From Bostrychus sinensis (lineage: Eukaryota > Chordata > Actinopteri > Gobiiformes > Eleotridae): a stretch of 64,000 nt of DNA. The stretch covers positions 3,857,788-3,921,787 of the forward strand of contig CM036251.1 of the NCBI GenBank assembly GCA_020698575.1, read 5' to 3'. The notes beneath the pieces were generated by a model. The model had not been told where the DNA came from. It saw nothing but the letters and a program-made list of their open reading frames with translations, and did no database searches. Position 1 is the first letter of the stretch. Each line of letters begins with the position of its first letter. A program made the translations under genes and the position numbers. This document shows positions 30,823-41,429 of the stretch, piece by piece.

Positions 30823-31404
30823 TACCGTATTTTCCGCACTATAAGGCGCATCGGATTATAAGGCGCACCTTCAATGAATGGCCTATTTTAAAACTGTTTT
30901 CATATATAGGGCGCACCGCATTATAAGGCGCATCCACTAGATGGAGCTGCGCTAAAGGGAATGTCAATAAAACAGTCAGATAAGTCGGTCAGTCAAACTT
31001 TATTAATAGAATACAAACCAGCGTTCTTACAACTCCCTCGTTGAAAACAATGTATTTCCAACTCCATTTGTCACAGTTCAAAGCTACATGAACAGCGTTC
31101 GAGCGCTCAGTTTTCTGTCCCCTCAATGTCGCAACTCTTCTACTGAGATGGAGCAAAGGCCGCGCCTCCTTGTTCTTTTGCGGCAGGATCCATAAACACG
31201 CCTATGGCACACATGAACAGCTGGGACTGGAATTCCCCTTTACCGTTTTTACCGCTGTCACTTCGGCGACGCCCCCTGAATACGGTAGCCATAATTAACC
31301 AACATTGATCCATATATAAGGCGCATCGGATTATAAGGCGCACTGGCGGTTTTTGAGAAAATTAAAGGCTTTTAGGTGCGCCTTATAGTGCGGAAAATAC
31401 GGTA
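30823..31404. mobile_element. inverted-repeat MITE with TACCGTATTTTCCGCA ends
   Basis: Long near-perfect inverted termini: TACCGTATTTTCCGCACTAT at the left and the same sequence read inward from 31404. ATAAGGCGCA motifs then repeat inside both ends. It is 582 bp long. A 67-codon minus frame at 31140-31343 has no recognised domain. It is a well-defined fish MITE type, with the superfamily not assigned here. Confidence 0.85.
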
Positions 31405-31530
31405 CTATTGAATAGAGAAAATCAACGAGTTATTCATGCAAGAAAATTCATATTTGTATTCATCGCAATGTTGTGATTTTTGGGGGGGTCATACCCCCCC
31501 CCCCCCGGAAATTACGCACCTGATTATTGG

Positions 31531-31761
31531 GAGAAAAGAGGAAAAGATATCAGTGTGTTTGAGCTTAGCAAGAAGAAATGTCTAGATACACTGATACCTG
31601 TTTACCCAGATGTAGTCAATGGGTCTGGATCCCCTCCCATTTAGGCTGTATTTCACCAAACTCCACTGACAAATCGTAACCGTTCATCTAAATTTCTGTG
31701 ATGCTTTGTTCCTCTGATTGGTTGAATGTTTTTGGACCAGAGGCAGCATTTTCTCCATATG
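31531..31761. other. short spacer, nothing recognised
   Basis: Unique-looking sequence between two transposons. Confidence 0.4.
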
Positions 31762-32053
31762 TACACCGTAAAAAAAATCTGTAACATTTATGGTAAAATA
31801 TTAGCAGCTGTTGCCAGAATTTTACCATAAAAAAAACAAATGTGGTGACTTTTACATTAAACTAAGCACATTTTCTGCCTTCTCTATGACTCCCTGTCCC
31901 TGATCTGCTTAAAAAAATATTGTTTTATGGTACTGCAATGGAAAATCGAAGGTTATTATTTGTAAAGTTTTGTACTGTCGCCAGATTTTTTTACGGTAAA
32001 ACTCAGCTGCCAGTAATTTACCGTAAATTTTACAGATTGTTTGCACAGTGTAT
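31762..32053. mobile_element. GTAAAA-type MITE, isolated copy
   Basis: Left end TACACCGTAAAAAAAATCTG and right end read inward TACACTGTGCAAACAATCTG. Inside are ATGGTAAAATATTAGCAGCTG-like and CAGTAATTTACCGTAAATTT motifs. The same repeat occurs several times in the cluster at 50905-52098. It is non-coding. Confidence 0.75.
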
Positions 32054-32439
32054 GCTCCTCGTTAAGGGGTGTGCTCTTCACGCTGTCTATTTTTAAAAAC
32101 AGGATTGCAGAAAGACAGAAGTACAGAGCTGTTGACTTTATGTGTCAAGTAATTATTGTAAGTGTGTGTTATTAAGCCGCTTCCTCTAATCTAACTCCGC
32201 TCTGATTGGCTAGTTCAAGAGCCATTCAAAAGACTGGCTCGTTTTTGTATTTACATAATTTTAAGAAGCAGTCAGTTCATTCAGAAAATAAACACTGGGA
32301 TTCTAATCAGAATAAAACAGATTCTATTGGTGGGACATTATTATCGTCTTATTCACTGATGATAAATTCGCTAATGTCCATGCAAAAAAATGTCAGTAAA
32401 AACTAAGCAGGCAACAGTAAACTTTCATGCACACACAAT
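32054..32439. other. non-coding, nothing recognised
   Basis: Unique-looking. A GAGCCATTCAAAAGACTGGC segment near 32219 may be a decayed transposon piece. Confidence 0.4.
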
Positions 32440-33099
32440 GGCTGCGTCCCTAATCCCTCTATAGCGCCCTCTACAGTGGTCACGCCATTTTGTCATGGTG
32501 TCCGAATGTCTAATGGATAAAAAATAGTGCACTCAAAATTTCCCACAATGTATTTTGAAAAGTAGTGCACAGCGATGGTCACTAGAGGTCAGTATAGACC
32601 AGGATGCTTTGTGACCTCGACAGGACTTTAAATTGTACACAACACGTCTGAATGAAACCAGTTAGAAACACCTTTTTTACTTCTGTCACGTCGTAATCAG
32701 AAATAAAAAGCTCTTAAATAAACCGTTGCAGTGTAAAATTGCTAACGTTAGCTTAGCCAGCGCTCAGCCTCCGCACGTAAGGCACAGAGCTGCAATAATC
32801 ATCTGTTTTATTCATTATAGCGATAATTCATGTTAAATATCACACGTATGACTATTATTTATCTATAAATACTAAAACATCTGAGTCTGGTCGGGTTTTA
32901 TCACAGAAGAACATTATCAGCGGAGTTTCGCCGAACTTTTTTTACACAGATGGCAGAGTCACATGATCACCGCTGAGAGAAAAATACTGTGTAAGTGTCC
33001 GAATCATTCACAAAATGAGTGCACTACAGTCCGCTGTATAGTGCTGGACTGTACAGTGATTGAGGGGTTAGGGACTAAGGAGGTCGTTCAGACACAGCC
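32440..33099. mobile_element. inverted-repeat element with GGCTGYGTC ends
   Basis: Left end GGCTGCGTCCCTAATCCCTC and right end read inward GGCTGTGTCTGAACGACC, followed by TTAGTCCCTAACCCC. The subterminal motif AGTGCACT recurs near both ends (around 32548 and 33018). No target duplication is evident and no transposase is present. Confidence 0.6.
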
Positions 33100-34509
33100 A
33101 GTGTTTACAACTACAGACTTCTGACTGATGCATGTGCAGTGTGCTCCTCTCTCCTCTCGTCTCTTTCTGTATGACTCTCTTTTGAGCTTGTATTCTACAT
33201 TTCCTTAGTTTTTTTGTGTTTGGCAAACAAAAAAGCTTGTTCATTTTGATATGAACGGCTTAAAAAACGGCTCCTGCGCCCCCATGACTCTGCTTTTATT
33301 GTTCAGAAGATTCAGATCATTCATGAACGTCACATCTCTACATTCAAGGGGCTTGCTTTGGCCCACGAGGGAGGGAGGGAGGGTGCATGAATTCTATTGT
33401 GCACAATAATTGGTTGGGAGAATAACAAGTCTGTCCTGCTAAATAATAATAATTAAAAGAAGTTTAATTAAAGATCTGTTTGCATATGAGCTCATTGGCA
33501 AAAACATTCGTATCTGCTCCAACTTTTTTCCCAATCATATTATCATTACAGCACCTCGAGTGGCCACTAGTGCTGTTCGCATCTCAGCCGAGTGCGTTAT
33601 TTAAAATGTTTTACTAACAGAGGCACTTTTTGACTAATGATGCGTTCAGGTTATCCTCAGAAGTCGGACCTACTGCGTTCCAGTCGTCAAGTCGGAAACA
33701 ACAACGACAGATACAAATAAAACCACTGTGAAGATAATAAAATCAAACAAAATGTGGCATAAAAATGTAATTAATTCACCAGGGCAGCGTTGTTATATTT
33801 ACAACGTGTGGAGAATGCAGTTACAGCAGCGCTTTTGGTAATTTTGCAGAGGCTCACGCGGCCCACGATGGCGCGTTCACAGACCGAGCGCGTGCTGTAT
33901 GTAGTTTTGTATTCATTAGCAGTAAAAATAATTGACAGGAGACATTATTAAAGTCGCATAATGAAAACAGCATAACAATAGGACTCAGTGTTTTATTCAT
34001 GCAGAGCAGCATTTCTCTCATTCCTGTCATTATGAGTGTTTTCTGTTGTCTATATTCATCAGCTTAAAGAGCTCTCGTCGATGTCACCTCAGCCTCTGCT
34101 ATTGTCATAATTACAACAATAACGCCGTCATAAATCTGTCTTTATTTGTGTTGGATTGTGTGAAGTGGCTCACGAGGCCAAAGACAAAATATACGGCAGA
34201 CAAAACATTTGAAAAGAGACTCGACGACGGTAATTGCCGGTAAAGTGCGGATTACCCTTCTCACCTTGTCATTGTGCTTTTTGTTCTGAAATTACAGTGA
34301 ATTGTTTGATCTCTGGTATCACATGAGAAAATGTAGGTTTATAGGAGTTAATTGCTTTACAATAGAACTTTTGCGTTTCTTTTTATGTTAGACCTGGCAA
34401 GTCTCCCTGTTACTGTGGGCTCTGACTGCACATTGTCCAGGCTGAGTCCCGCCTTTGTTGCATAACTAACAGGAATTAATGGAAGAAAATTAGTAAATGA
34501 ATAAATGCT
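33100..34509. other. single-copy DNA, candidate regulatory stretches
   Basis: No gene is seen. 33830-34240 is complex and CG-containing, with TAATTG-type sites (GTATTCATTAGCAG, AAATAATTGACAGG). A short GAGGGAGGGAGG run sits at 33367. Function cannot be judged from this sequence. Confidence 0.3.
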
Positions 34510-36215
34510 GTATTCTACGGAAGCGTATTGCGTTCACCTGAAAAAAAAAGCAAAGAAAAAATGAGCAAAGTTAGTTCTGTTTTTATCAGAAAAGTTCTGT
34601 TTTTATGAGAGAAAAAATCCTGTTTTTACGAGTAAAATAATTTTCTGTTTTTACGAGAGAAGTTTTGTTTTTACGAGTAAAATAATTTTCTGTTTTTACG
34701 AGAAAAGTTTTGTTTTTACGAGTAAAATAATTTTGTTTTTACGAGAAAAGTTTTGTTTTTACGAGTAAAATAATTTTCTGTTTTTACAAGAAAAGTTCTG
34801 TTTTTACGAGTAAAATAATTTTCTGTTTTTACGAGAAAAGTTTTGTTTTTACGAGCAAAATAATTTTCAGTTTTTACGAGAAAAGTTTTGTTTTTACGAG
34901 TAAAATAATTTTCAGTTTTTACGAGAAGTTTTGTTTTTACGAGTAAAATAATTTTCAGTTTTTATGTGAAAAGTTTTGTTTTTACGAGTAAAATAATTTT
35001 CTGTTTTTACGAGAAAAGTTTTGTTTTTACGAGTAAAATAATTTTCAGTTTTTACGAGAAAAGTTTTGTTTTTACGAGCAAAATAATTTTCAGTTTTTAC
35101 GAGAAAAGTTTTGTTTTTACGAGTAAAATAATTTTCAGTTTTTACGAGAAGTTTTGTTTTTACGAGTAAAATAATTTGCAGTTTTTACGAGAAAAGTTTT
35201 GTTTTTACGAGTAAAATAATTTTCTGTTTTTACGAGAAAAGTTTTGTTTTTACGAGCAAAATCATTTTCAGTTTTTACGAGAAAAGTTTTGTTTTTACGA
35301 GTAAAATAATTTTCTGTTTTTACGAGAAAAGTTTTGTTTTTACGAGTAAAATAATTTTCAGTTTTTACGAGAAAAGTTTTGTTTTTACGAGTAAAATAAT
35401 TTTCAGTTTTTACGAGAAGTTTTGTTTTTACGAGTAAAATAATTTTCAGTTTTTATGTGAAAAGTTTTGTTTTTACGAGTAAAATAATTTTCTGTTTTTA
35501 CGAGAAAAGTTTTGTTTTTACGAGTAAAATAATTTTCAGTTTTTACGAGAAAAGTTTTGTTTTTACGAGCAAAATAATTTTCAGTTTTTACGAGAAAAGT
35601 TTTGTTTTTACGAGTAAAATAATTTTCAGTTTTTACGAGAAGTTTTGTTTTTACGAGTAAAATAATTTGCAGTTTTTACGAGAAAAGTTTTGTTTTTACG
35701 AGTAAAATAATTTTCTGTTTTTACGAGAAAAGTTTTGTTTTTACGAGTAAAATAATTTTCTGTTTTTACGAGAAAAGTTTTGTTTTTACGAGTAAAATAA
35801 TTGTATGTTTTTATGTGGATAATGGTCCTTATTATCTTGTTCCACTTTTGGGGGGAGAGGAATTCAAAGTCAATGGCAAAGACCTGAGATGTCTGCGCAG
35901 AGTCGACAAACTAATGATTATACGTCAATATTACTTAACGAAAGCAGAATCTCCAGTGTCTCAAGCCTAGAGTAAAATAAAACCGTATTAAACAAAGTAG
36001 TTGGGACATTTACGCCCTTTCTTTAGCGAGCAACTCTTCAATACGAGCTAAACGTTTACTGGTTGTGATAGACATGAATTTACTTTTGTCATAAAAACCC
36101 AAGTTATTTATACTCATAAAAACAGAACTTTTCTCGTAAAAACAGAACTAACTTAGCTCATTAAAGCAGAAACCTTTTTTTTTTCAGGTGAACGCAATAC
36201 GCTTCCGTAGTATTC
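34510..36215. mobile_element. long-inverted-repeat transposon carrying its own minisatellite
   Basis: The element spans 34516-36209, with GTATTC direct repeats at 34510-34515 and 36210-36215. Its ends match for about 35 bp without a break (TACGGAAGCGTATTGCGTTC then ACCTGAAAAAAAAA). They continue into inverted GTTAGTTCTGTTTTTA-type sequence for roughly 100 bp in all. That subterminal sequence is what has been tandemly multiplied at 34580-35815. The remaining interior (35815-36090) is unique. No transposase was recognised. Confidence 0.8.
34580..35815. repeat. 45-bp minisatellite inside the transposon
   Basis: About 27 copies of a 45-bp unit built from two half-units, each containing GTTTTTACGAG followed by AAAAG or TAAAATAATTTTC. 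Variants lack AAA (GAGAAGTT) or have TTTATGTG. The block around 34966-35169 recurs exactly at 35457-35660, an offset of 491 bp, showing a later segmental duplication. Its 67-codon frames are artefacts of the 15-codon unit. Confidence 0.95.
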
Positions 36216-36734
36216 TCATCAGTCAGTTAAACTTATTTCCATAGCATCTTACCATAACCAGCCTGCACAACATCAAAAACAAGATAAAAATCAATAAACG
36301 TAATACAAAAACACATTACAACATTAAAATAAAGAGCAATGTCGCATCATCAGTGTGTTAATGGAGATTTGGGCAAGTATTGCTAATTGGTAAAGCCATA
36401 GCTTATTTTACATTGATAAGCGTAAGTTGATAAGGGTGCACTCACATCAAAAGCAACAAAAATGTCTTTTCTAAGCTCGGTTTGCTCTATTCCTCCTCAG
36501 GTTGTTTCAAACGCAGCTTTTGTGCCTGAACCACTTCCTCTCGAGTGTCTCAGTTCTTTTTTCCGTGATTGGCAGTCGCTTTGCCGATGTTGCTCGTATT
36601 TGCATCAACTCAAAACCACGCTACACTGGAAATAAACGGTTGCCAGTCGCTCATGTCACTTTTTGTGTGGGTACGCTCCAAGATATGGTCACTTACCTCA
36701 ACTTAAATAATAAATCCTACAGAATCATTATGAT
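36216..36734. other. non-coding, nothing recognised
   Basis: Unique-looking sequence. A 118-codon frame starting at 36502 runs into the SINE that follows and has no domain. Confidence 0.4.
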
Positions 36735-36825
36735 GGGCGGCGTGGTGGCAGAGTGGTTAGCACTCGCGTCACGTTCTGTGGGTGAGTTTGTATGTTCTCA
36801 CTGTGTCTGCGTGGTTTTCTCCATC
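36735..36825 (+). repeat. tRNA-like SINE, shortened copy
   Basis: GGGCGGCGTGGTGGCAGAG then TGGTTAGCACTCGC is the box A head. The box B region is mostly deleted, and it resumes with GTGAGTTTGTATGTTCTC and TGTGTCTGCGTGG. Same family as 30208-30370. Confidence 0.7.
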
Positions 36826-37244
36826 AACCTTTTTTATTTTTTTATTTTCAATAATTAAAGCAATACAAATGTTAAACTATAAACAATAAATGAAACCCAA
36901 AAACAATAACAAAAAGAAAAGAAAAAATAAAATAAAAGAAAGAAAGAAAAAAACGAAAAAATAAGAATAAATTATAACATTTATGGGGGGAAATAAAACC
37001 TGAAGGAAAAATATGCCCTTTTAGTATGAAAATGTCCTTTAAATGTGCTTTTTTTAAATTAGTTTTTATTATTATTATTTTTTTTTTTACATGATTCATC
37101 AAACAAGTGTGAATGAGGCCAAATACTGTCCTTTAAAGTGCCTATGACCTCATTTAACAAAAACACAGCCAGAATCATTATTGTTAATATTCCAAACTCT
37201 TCATCCAAACCCACAACAGGTCCATCAACCTAAAACATCCACAG
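36826..37244. other. A-rich low-complexity DNA
   Basis: A run of AAAGAAAG/AAATAAAA-type sequence at about 36890-36970 and a short ATT/poly-T stretch near 37067-37088. No gene. Confidence 0.6.
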
Positions 37245-37586
37245 CAGGGATGTAACGATGCACTAAAGTCACGATTACGATTTTTATGATTTTTATTTGC
37301 AGATTTAGTTGCAGTATAACTATGACCAAAATGTTTTTTCATAGCCTGTATGTGTCTTCTTCATCAAACTTTAATTGTTGTACATTTCTTATTAACAGAA
37401 ATTGAATAAAAAAGTAGATATTAAAACAATGACATGTAAAAATATATTAAAAATAATTTGTTATCTGCCTTTATTAACATCTCCTAAAACAAATAGACTT
37501 TAGTAGCAAGCGATGCACAGAGAAGCAGCTCATCATGAATCCACTCCTCAGTAATTTATAATGGGTCTAATATAAAATAAAATATA

Positions 37587-37590
<4 letters not shown>
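37245..37590. repeat. hAT-like left end, decayed
   Basis: CAGGGATGTAACGATGCAC followed by ACGATTACGATT resembles hAT-type ends of the TAGGG-TGTAACGAT kind seen at 5622 and 55241. No right end was found; the TA repeat follows. Confidence 0.35.

Positions 37591-37649
<59 letters not shown>
37591..37649. repeat. (TA)n microsatellite
   Basis: About 28 uninterrupted TA dinucleotides. Confidence 0.97.
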
Positions 37650-37651
<2 letters not shown>

Positions 37652-38017
37652 AAAAATATCAGTGAGGAAAGTCACATCCTCCGTAAAGACGCTGATCTCC
37701 ATGGAAACGCTCCGGGGAGGGGCCACTGAAACGTCAGATAAACTTTAGCTGTTGTTAGCCACTTAGCTTTGCTTTAGCTCGCTGCTAACAACAAGCTACT
37801 TTCTGAACGATGGTAAACGGAAGCGAAGAGGTGCAGCCTAAATAAAACCTTCAGATGTGTCTTTCTTGCCGTTCTCCCTGGGCTTGTTGTTGTCTTTCCC
37901 TGTGCGCTGTGTGTGCGCTCCTCCGTCTGTGCGAGAGGTGAGGGATTAAGCGCTTGTCTTTTCACGTTCCCAGCACGTCGGGCTAATGATTTTACGAGTC
38001 CTGTAAACTAAAACTTG
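37650..38017. other. non-coding, nothing recognised
   Basis: Moderately GC-rich sequence, possibly the interior of a decayed transposon (GCTAACAACAAGCTAC near 37782). No gene. Confidence 0.4.
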
Positions 38018-38621
38018 ATATAAATCAGGGGTGTCCAAACTTTTTCAAATGAGGACCAGATCTGAAGATGTGCAAATCTTCAAGGGCCGACAGTCCCTCC
38101 TGATGTTTTCTAAGAACTGAACACATATACAGAATAAATAAAATGTTCGTTGTTTTATAAGTATTTTGTTTTCAAAAGTCAAATAATTATAAATTATTTT
38201 CTCTGAAAACACAATTTAAAAGAAGTCATTTTTGTCTTGCACTTTTTTGTCTGTGATGCATGCTCACTTTATTTTCATGCTTTCTGCACTTTATTCTGTA
38301 TAAGAGCTACCTAAACAAGTGAATTTCTCCCCTGTGAGATGAATAAAGTTCAATATAATCTAATCTAAGTCCCAACAAAATAACATCTTTGAAGATAAAA
38401 ACTGCAACTGCTATTATTTTTTGACACACTAATTGGAAAATACAAGGCAGAGAATAGATGAGATGCACAAATGTACAGACAAAGCGACAGAAACACCTGT
38501 ACGAAAATACTGGTGAGCCATAAGTAATGCATTTTGTCATACAAGCTGAGGGCCATGCGAAATCTCAACCTGTGCCACAAATGGCCCCCGGGCCGCACTT
38601 TGGACAGCGTCTGATATAAAT
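38018..38621. mobile_element. hAT-type element with exact 8-bp target duplication
   Basis: The element spans 38026-38613, flanked by ATATAAAT at 38018-38025 and 38614-38621. Ends are CAGGGGTGTCCAAACTTT and, from the right, CAGACGCTGTCCAAAGTG. The TGGCCCCCGGGCCGCACTTT subterminal motif is typical of a widespread hAT-derived fish repeat. Minus-strand frames (77 and 128 codons) through it have no recognised domain. Confidence 0.88.
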
Positions 38622-38829
38622 TCATGTTTTTCTTCTGTAAAATGGTCAGGTAATGATGTCTAGCACCAAACATGTGAGCCAGATTACGCACCATTATACT
38701 TTGGTGGCCTGGGCGCTGGTTTAAAGGGACATTGCGATTCATTTTTTTCACACCGATTCAAAATTTCTCTCCTATGCATCGATTTTTTGGCCGATTTACG
38801 AAGAATCCTGGCTCAGATCTGGAGAAAGC
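38622..38829. other. non-coding, decayed repeat pieces
   Basis: Contains TTTAAAGGGACATTGCGATTC near 38722, which resembles a transposon end. No gene. Confidence 0.35.
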
Positions 38830-38940
38830 TCTCCGGGCGCTGCTCTGCGGTCGCCCACTGCTCCTGACAGGTGGCACTGAAGGACGGGTCAAATACAGAG
38901 AACAAATTTTCCTGCGGGGACAATAAAGTCTACCTTCACT
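38830..38940 (+). repeat. SINE 3' body and tail
   Basis: CGCCCACTGCTCCTGACAGG, then GACGGGTCAAATACAGAG and a GGACAATAAAGTCTACCTT end, is the standard tail of the tRNA SINE class. The same tail is at 1709-1765. The head is missing. Confidence 0.55.
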
Positions 38941-39483
38941 TTAATAAAATGACACACTATAATTATACTTAAAATATATGACCCACAACTTTAAAATACT
39001 TGACATTAAATATTCATTCCCAAGTTTTTATGATTCAGAAAATGTAAGAGACAGAAAGTAAAAGTTATTTCAGCTTCCTGTCTCTCTGTGTGACCTGCTG
39101 CGTCTTCCTTGTGTAATCTCCACCATTTAAAAGCATCTATCTGAGAGTAAACGAGGCGCTTGACATTCACAAACGCTGGTTTAGGTTCAGATGGTTCACA
39201 GTGAACCGAGGAGACAGCGTGGGTGTTAAACATTAAACATTCATACAACAGCTGTTTCTGCCGCAGAGCCCAGACTCCCGCCGTCATCGGGTTTATAATC
39301 ATCACATATGGACTGTATAGGCTGGACCTGGGGCTCTCACACTGTGGGACAGGTACCCTCAGTGGTACGCAGGCTCGCTCTAGTGCTACTGATTTAGAGG
39401 AGTGATGCTGAGAAAGTATTTTTTGTATGTATATAGAGAGAAATAGAATCACAGAACCTTTCACACAGCTAGTCAGCCTAGTG
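38941..39483. other. non-coding, nothing recognised
   Basis: Unique-looking. A 152-codon minus frame (39006-39464) has no domain or splice support. GGCTCTCACACTGTGGGACAG near 39332 hints at an old repeat. Confidence 0.4.
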
Positions 39484-40226
39484 TTAAAGTTACACTGTGT
39501 AAGATTCCTGGTCTTGCGCCTCTAGAGGCCACAGGTGCCACTGCACCGTCGCAAAACGTAAACACTAGGGCCCCTCCTCCTTCTGAAACTGTGCGAGCGT
39601 GCGTCTATTTCCATCATTGTTTCAACTTTAGTTGACCTGCTGCTACCTTTGGAAGTTTGGACTGGATCTTCTATAGAGTTAGCGCTAGCGTTAGCTTATC
39701 AACAAATATCGCGCAATGGTCGCAGTAAAAACAACTAATAACTGTATGAAAAAGCACGTTCTAAAGAAAAAATAAAGAGGCTAATTTACCTGCCCAACAA
39801 TAAAGAAGCAAAAACATGATCCGATTTGCAGCCTTCTCTGTCTCTCATCTGACGCCAGCGAGCAAAAGTCTGTCCGATGTTGACTCTTGTCTGCGATCTG
39901 GTGCGGTCCCTTTCACATTTTCTTTTTCTTGCCTCGTCCGACATTGTCTTCATCTTCTTGTGTCCTTCGGCCCTGACAAACTGGCGAAAATAACAACGCT
40001 AAAAGTAGCTTCATGGTTATACCTGCACCTCAAGTCGTTCCCTGTCACGTGACTCTTCCTCAACAGCGGAGCGCTCCCGGCCAAGTTGCGAGGGCGGTTT
40101 CTCAGTACAGAAGCCCCGCTCGGAGCAACAGATCGCGCCTCAGGCCTTATAATCGCTCAAAAAATCACAAAAACAAGTCAGTATGCCCCACATATTTAGG
40201 AGAAAAGTTACACAGTGTAACTTTAA
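39484..40226. mobile_element. 735-bp TTAA-flanked element, copy A
   Basis: TTAA at 39484-39487 and 40223-40226 flank 735 bp. The ends are AGTTACACTGTGTAAGATTC and, from the right, AGTTACACTGTGTAAC. An inverted copy of exactly the same length is at 49676-50410 and is nearly identical. TTAA flanks at both loci support insertion at TTAA. On the minus strand it carries a short basic reading frame (39786-39953). The right TTAA directly abuts another TTAA-type element (40227-40435). Confidence 0.85.
39786..39953 (-). CDS. 55-codon frame in the TTAA element, copy A
   Basis: The frame starts ATG AAG ACA ATG and encodes MKTMSDEARKRKCERDRT, then a VNIGQTFARWRQMRD segment, ending VFASLLLGR before TAA. 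The product is basic at the start and helix-like after. From memory, similar RVNIG-x-AF-x-RWRxLR segments occur in many fish predicted proteins linked to repeats; this is not verified here. Compared with copy B it lacks one base near the end, so the last residues differ. It is probably a relic first exon of a transposon-derived gene, not a host gene. Confidence 0.4.
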   Translation of the reverse strand: MKTMSDEARKRKCERDRTRSQTRVNIGQTFARWRQMRDREGCKSDHVFASLLLGR

Positions 40227-40435
40227 AGCAGAACTCTGTAACTTCGTTTCTTCTCTGTTTTTGCCTCTTTTTTCCTCCAGACTCCCACTACATTTTCGGA
40301 GTATAGCACTATCGTAAATACTCACACGTCTTTTTGACTCCTGTGTTACTCCTCGCTCAGCTTTTCTTTTTTCTGCCTTTTGGCTGCTCTGGCATGACAA
40401 AAATTGAGAAATAAAACCATCTCTAGCTTTTTGTT
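40227..40435. mobile_element. truncated TTAA element, inverted copy 2
   Basis: It starts AGCAGAACTCTGTAACTTCG right after the TTAA of copy A. It is homologous to the reverse complement of about 11700-11916, with shared GTAAATACTCACA, GGCTGCTCTGG and GAAATAAA landmarks. The far end is missing. It shares a single TTAA with its neighbour. Confidence 0.6.
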
Positions 40436-40505
40436 TGGCACTAACCGTGATGCGCCGCTCAGACTCAACACTTCAGTGACACAGGGTCGGCAGCGCTCAG
40501 ACTTG

Positions 40506-40765
40506 CAACAAAAGGTTAAAAAGAAGTCATCTGGTCTTGGTTTTTCCAAGTTATCAACTCTTATCCAAGAGGCTTTCTCAGTTTTTACAAGTCTTCTGAG
40601 CCAATAGACTTTAGTTTCAGGTCTAAAACTCATCTTTCCTTGGAGCAGATACCCAGCTCTTACCAGTTTATTTTCAGAATTGAGAGAGCCTCTTGGATAA
40701 AAGTAGAAACACCTTCTACTTTGAAAAAACAAGTCCAGATGACTTCTTTTTAACCTTTTGTTGTG
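40506..40765. repeat. inverted repeat able to form a long hairpin
   Basis: Arm 1 (40506-40580) contains AACAAAAGGTTAAAAAGAAG, TCATCTGG and TTATCCAAGAGGCTTTCTCA. Arm 2 (40681-40765) contains the reverse complement of each in reverse order, with a 10-base gap and a few mismatches. The loop is about 100 bases. A 156-codon minus frame spans it without any recognised domain. It may be a foldback transposon or a small-RNA-type inverted repeat; I cannot tell. Confidence 0.7.
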
Positions 40766-40975
40766 ATTCTGCCTGGATGACTGAGAGTCTTCAGGCTTAG
40801 GATCTGCACAAACCATAAAATGGCTTCTCTGTTTTCAGGATTGGGATTATCACAAACAGTACAATGGTCTCTGTATTTTTCTGGGCTTGGGACTGTCACA
40901 AATCATACCATGGCTTGTGATCCCCTGATTACCTTCAAAACACCTGCAGAAAAAACAGCAATCCACTTACAAAGC
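40766..40975. repeat. two diverged 48-bp tandem copies
   Basis: About 40825-40867 (CTGTTTTCAGGATTGGGATT then ATCACAAACAGTACAATGG) and 40868-40915 (TTTTTCTGGGCTTGGGACTG then TCACAAATCATACCATGG) are imperfect tandem repeats. No gene. Confidence 0.45.
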
Positions 40976-41255
40976 CTTGCAACTAAGGTGACCACCTCAA
41001 AAAGTACAAAAAGTGGGCCAAGTTGTGCAATTTGGTGGGACAGACTCAAGAAACAAATGTTTTGATTTACAAACCTAACTTACCAACTTACTGAGATATT
41101 TGCTTCAGTTTGCGCACTCGATTTCATTTCAAACTGCTCGGCAGCCTGGAGACCAAGGCCGAAATCTTCGCATGAGTTTGGGGACCAATCACAGAACGGG
41201 GAGGGACGGCGAGACGATGACAGACGGAAGCTTCTGTTTTGTTTACAGATGTAAC

Positions 41256-41429
41256 ATGGCAGCAGCAGACGCGAAGCTATATTTCGATCAAGCTTTAGTT
41301 TATTTTAAAAGAAGAACAGCATTTGGCTTTAAAATCTTTTATCAACACCAAGAAAGATGTTTTAGCTTTGCTTTGTTGAGAATATTTTTCATTTATTGTG
41401 TGACTTATGTTTTAAATGCCAAAGTGTGA
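41256..41429 (+). pseudogene. N-terminal relic of a repeat-borne helicase-like gene
   Basis: The frame begins MAAADAKLYFDQAL at an ATG preceded by a spliceable-looking context. After about residue 14 the sequence drifts into Phe/Tyr-rich non-coding-type codons before a stop. From memory, MAA-type starts followed by YFDQAL occur in RecQ-like helicase copies dispersed in fish genomes. The helicase core motif lies about 600 bp downstream (41874). Inferred to be a degraded fragment. Confidence 0.35.

Larger units (their letters stand above)
29971..31530. mobile_element. hAT-type element with nested insertions
   Basis: The element spans 29979-31522, with near-identical flanks ATTACTGG (29971-29978) and ATTATTGG (31523-31530), one mismatch in eight. 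Ends are CAAGGGCGTAAC and, from the right, CAGGTGCGTAAT, followed by G-rich/C-rich runs. Inside are a SINE (30208-30370), a retroelement tail (30385-30460) and an inverted-repeat element (30823-31404). It is older than its passengers. No transposase was recognised. Confidence 0.75.

Noticed and set aside
34966..35660. Two identical 67-codon frames
   Set aside because: Products of the 45-bp (15-codon) minisatellite and its 491-bp duplication.
40346..40816. 156-codon minus-strand frame
   Set aside because: It spans a truncated TTAA element and an inverted repeat. A similar stretch at 11672-12055 comes from the same repeat family, so it is not a gene.
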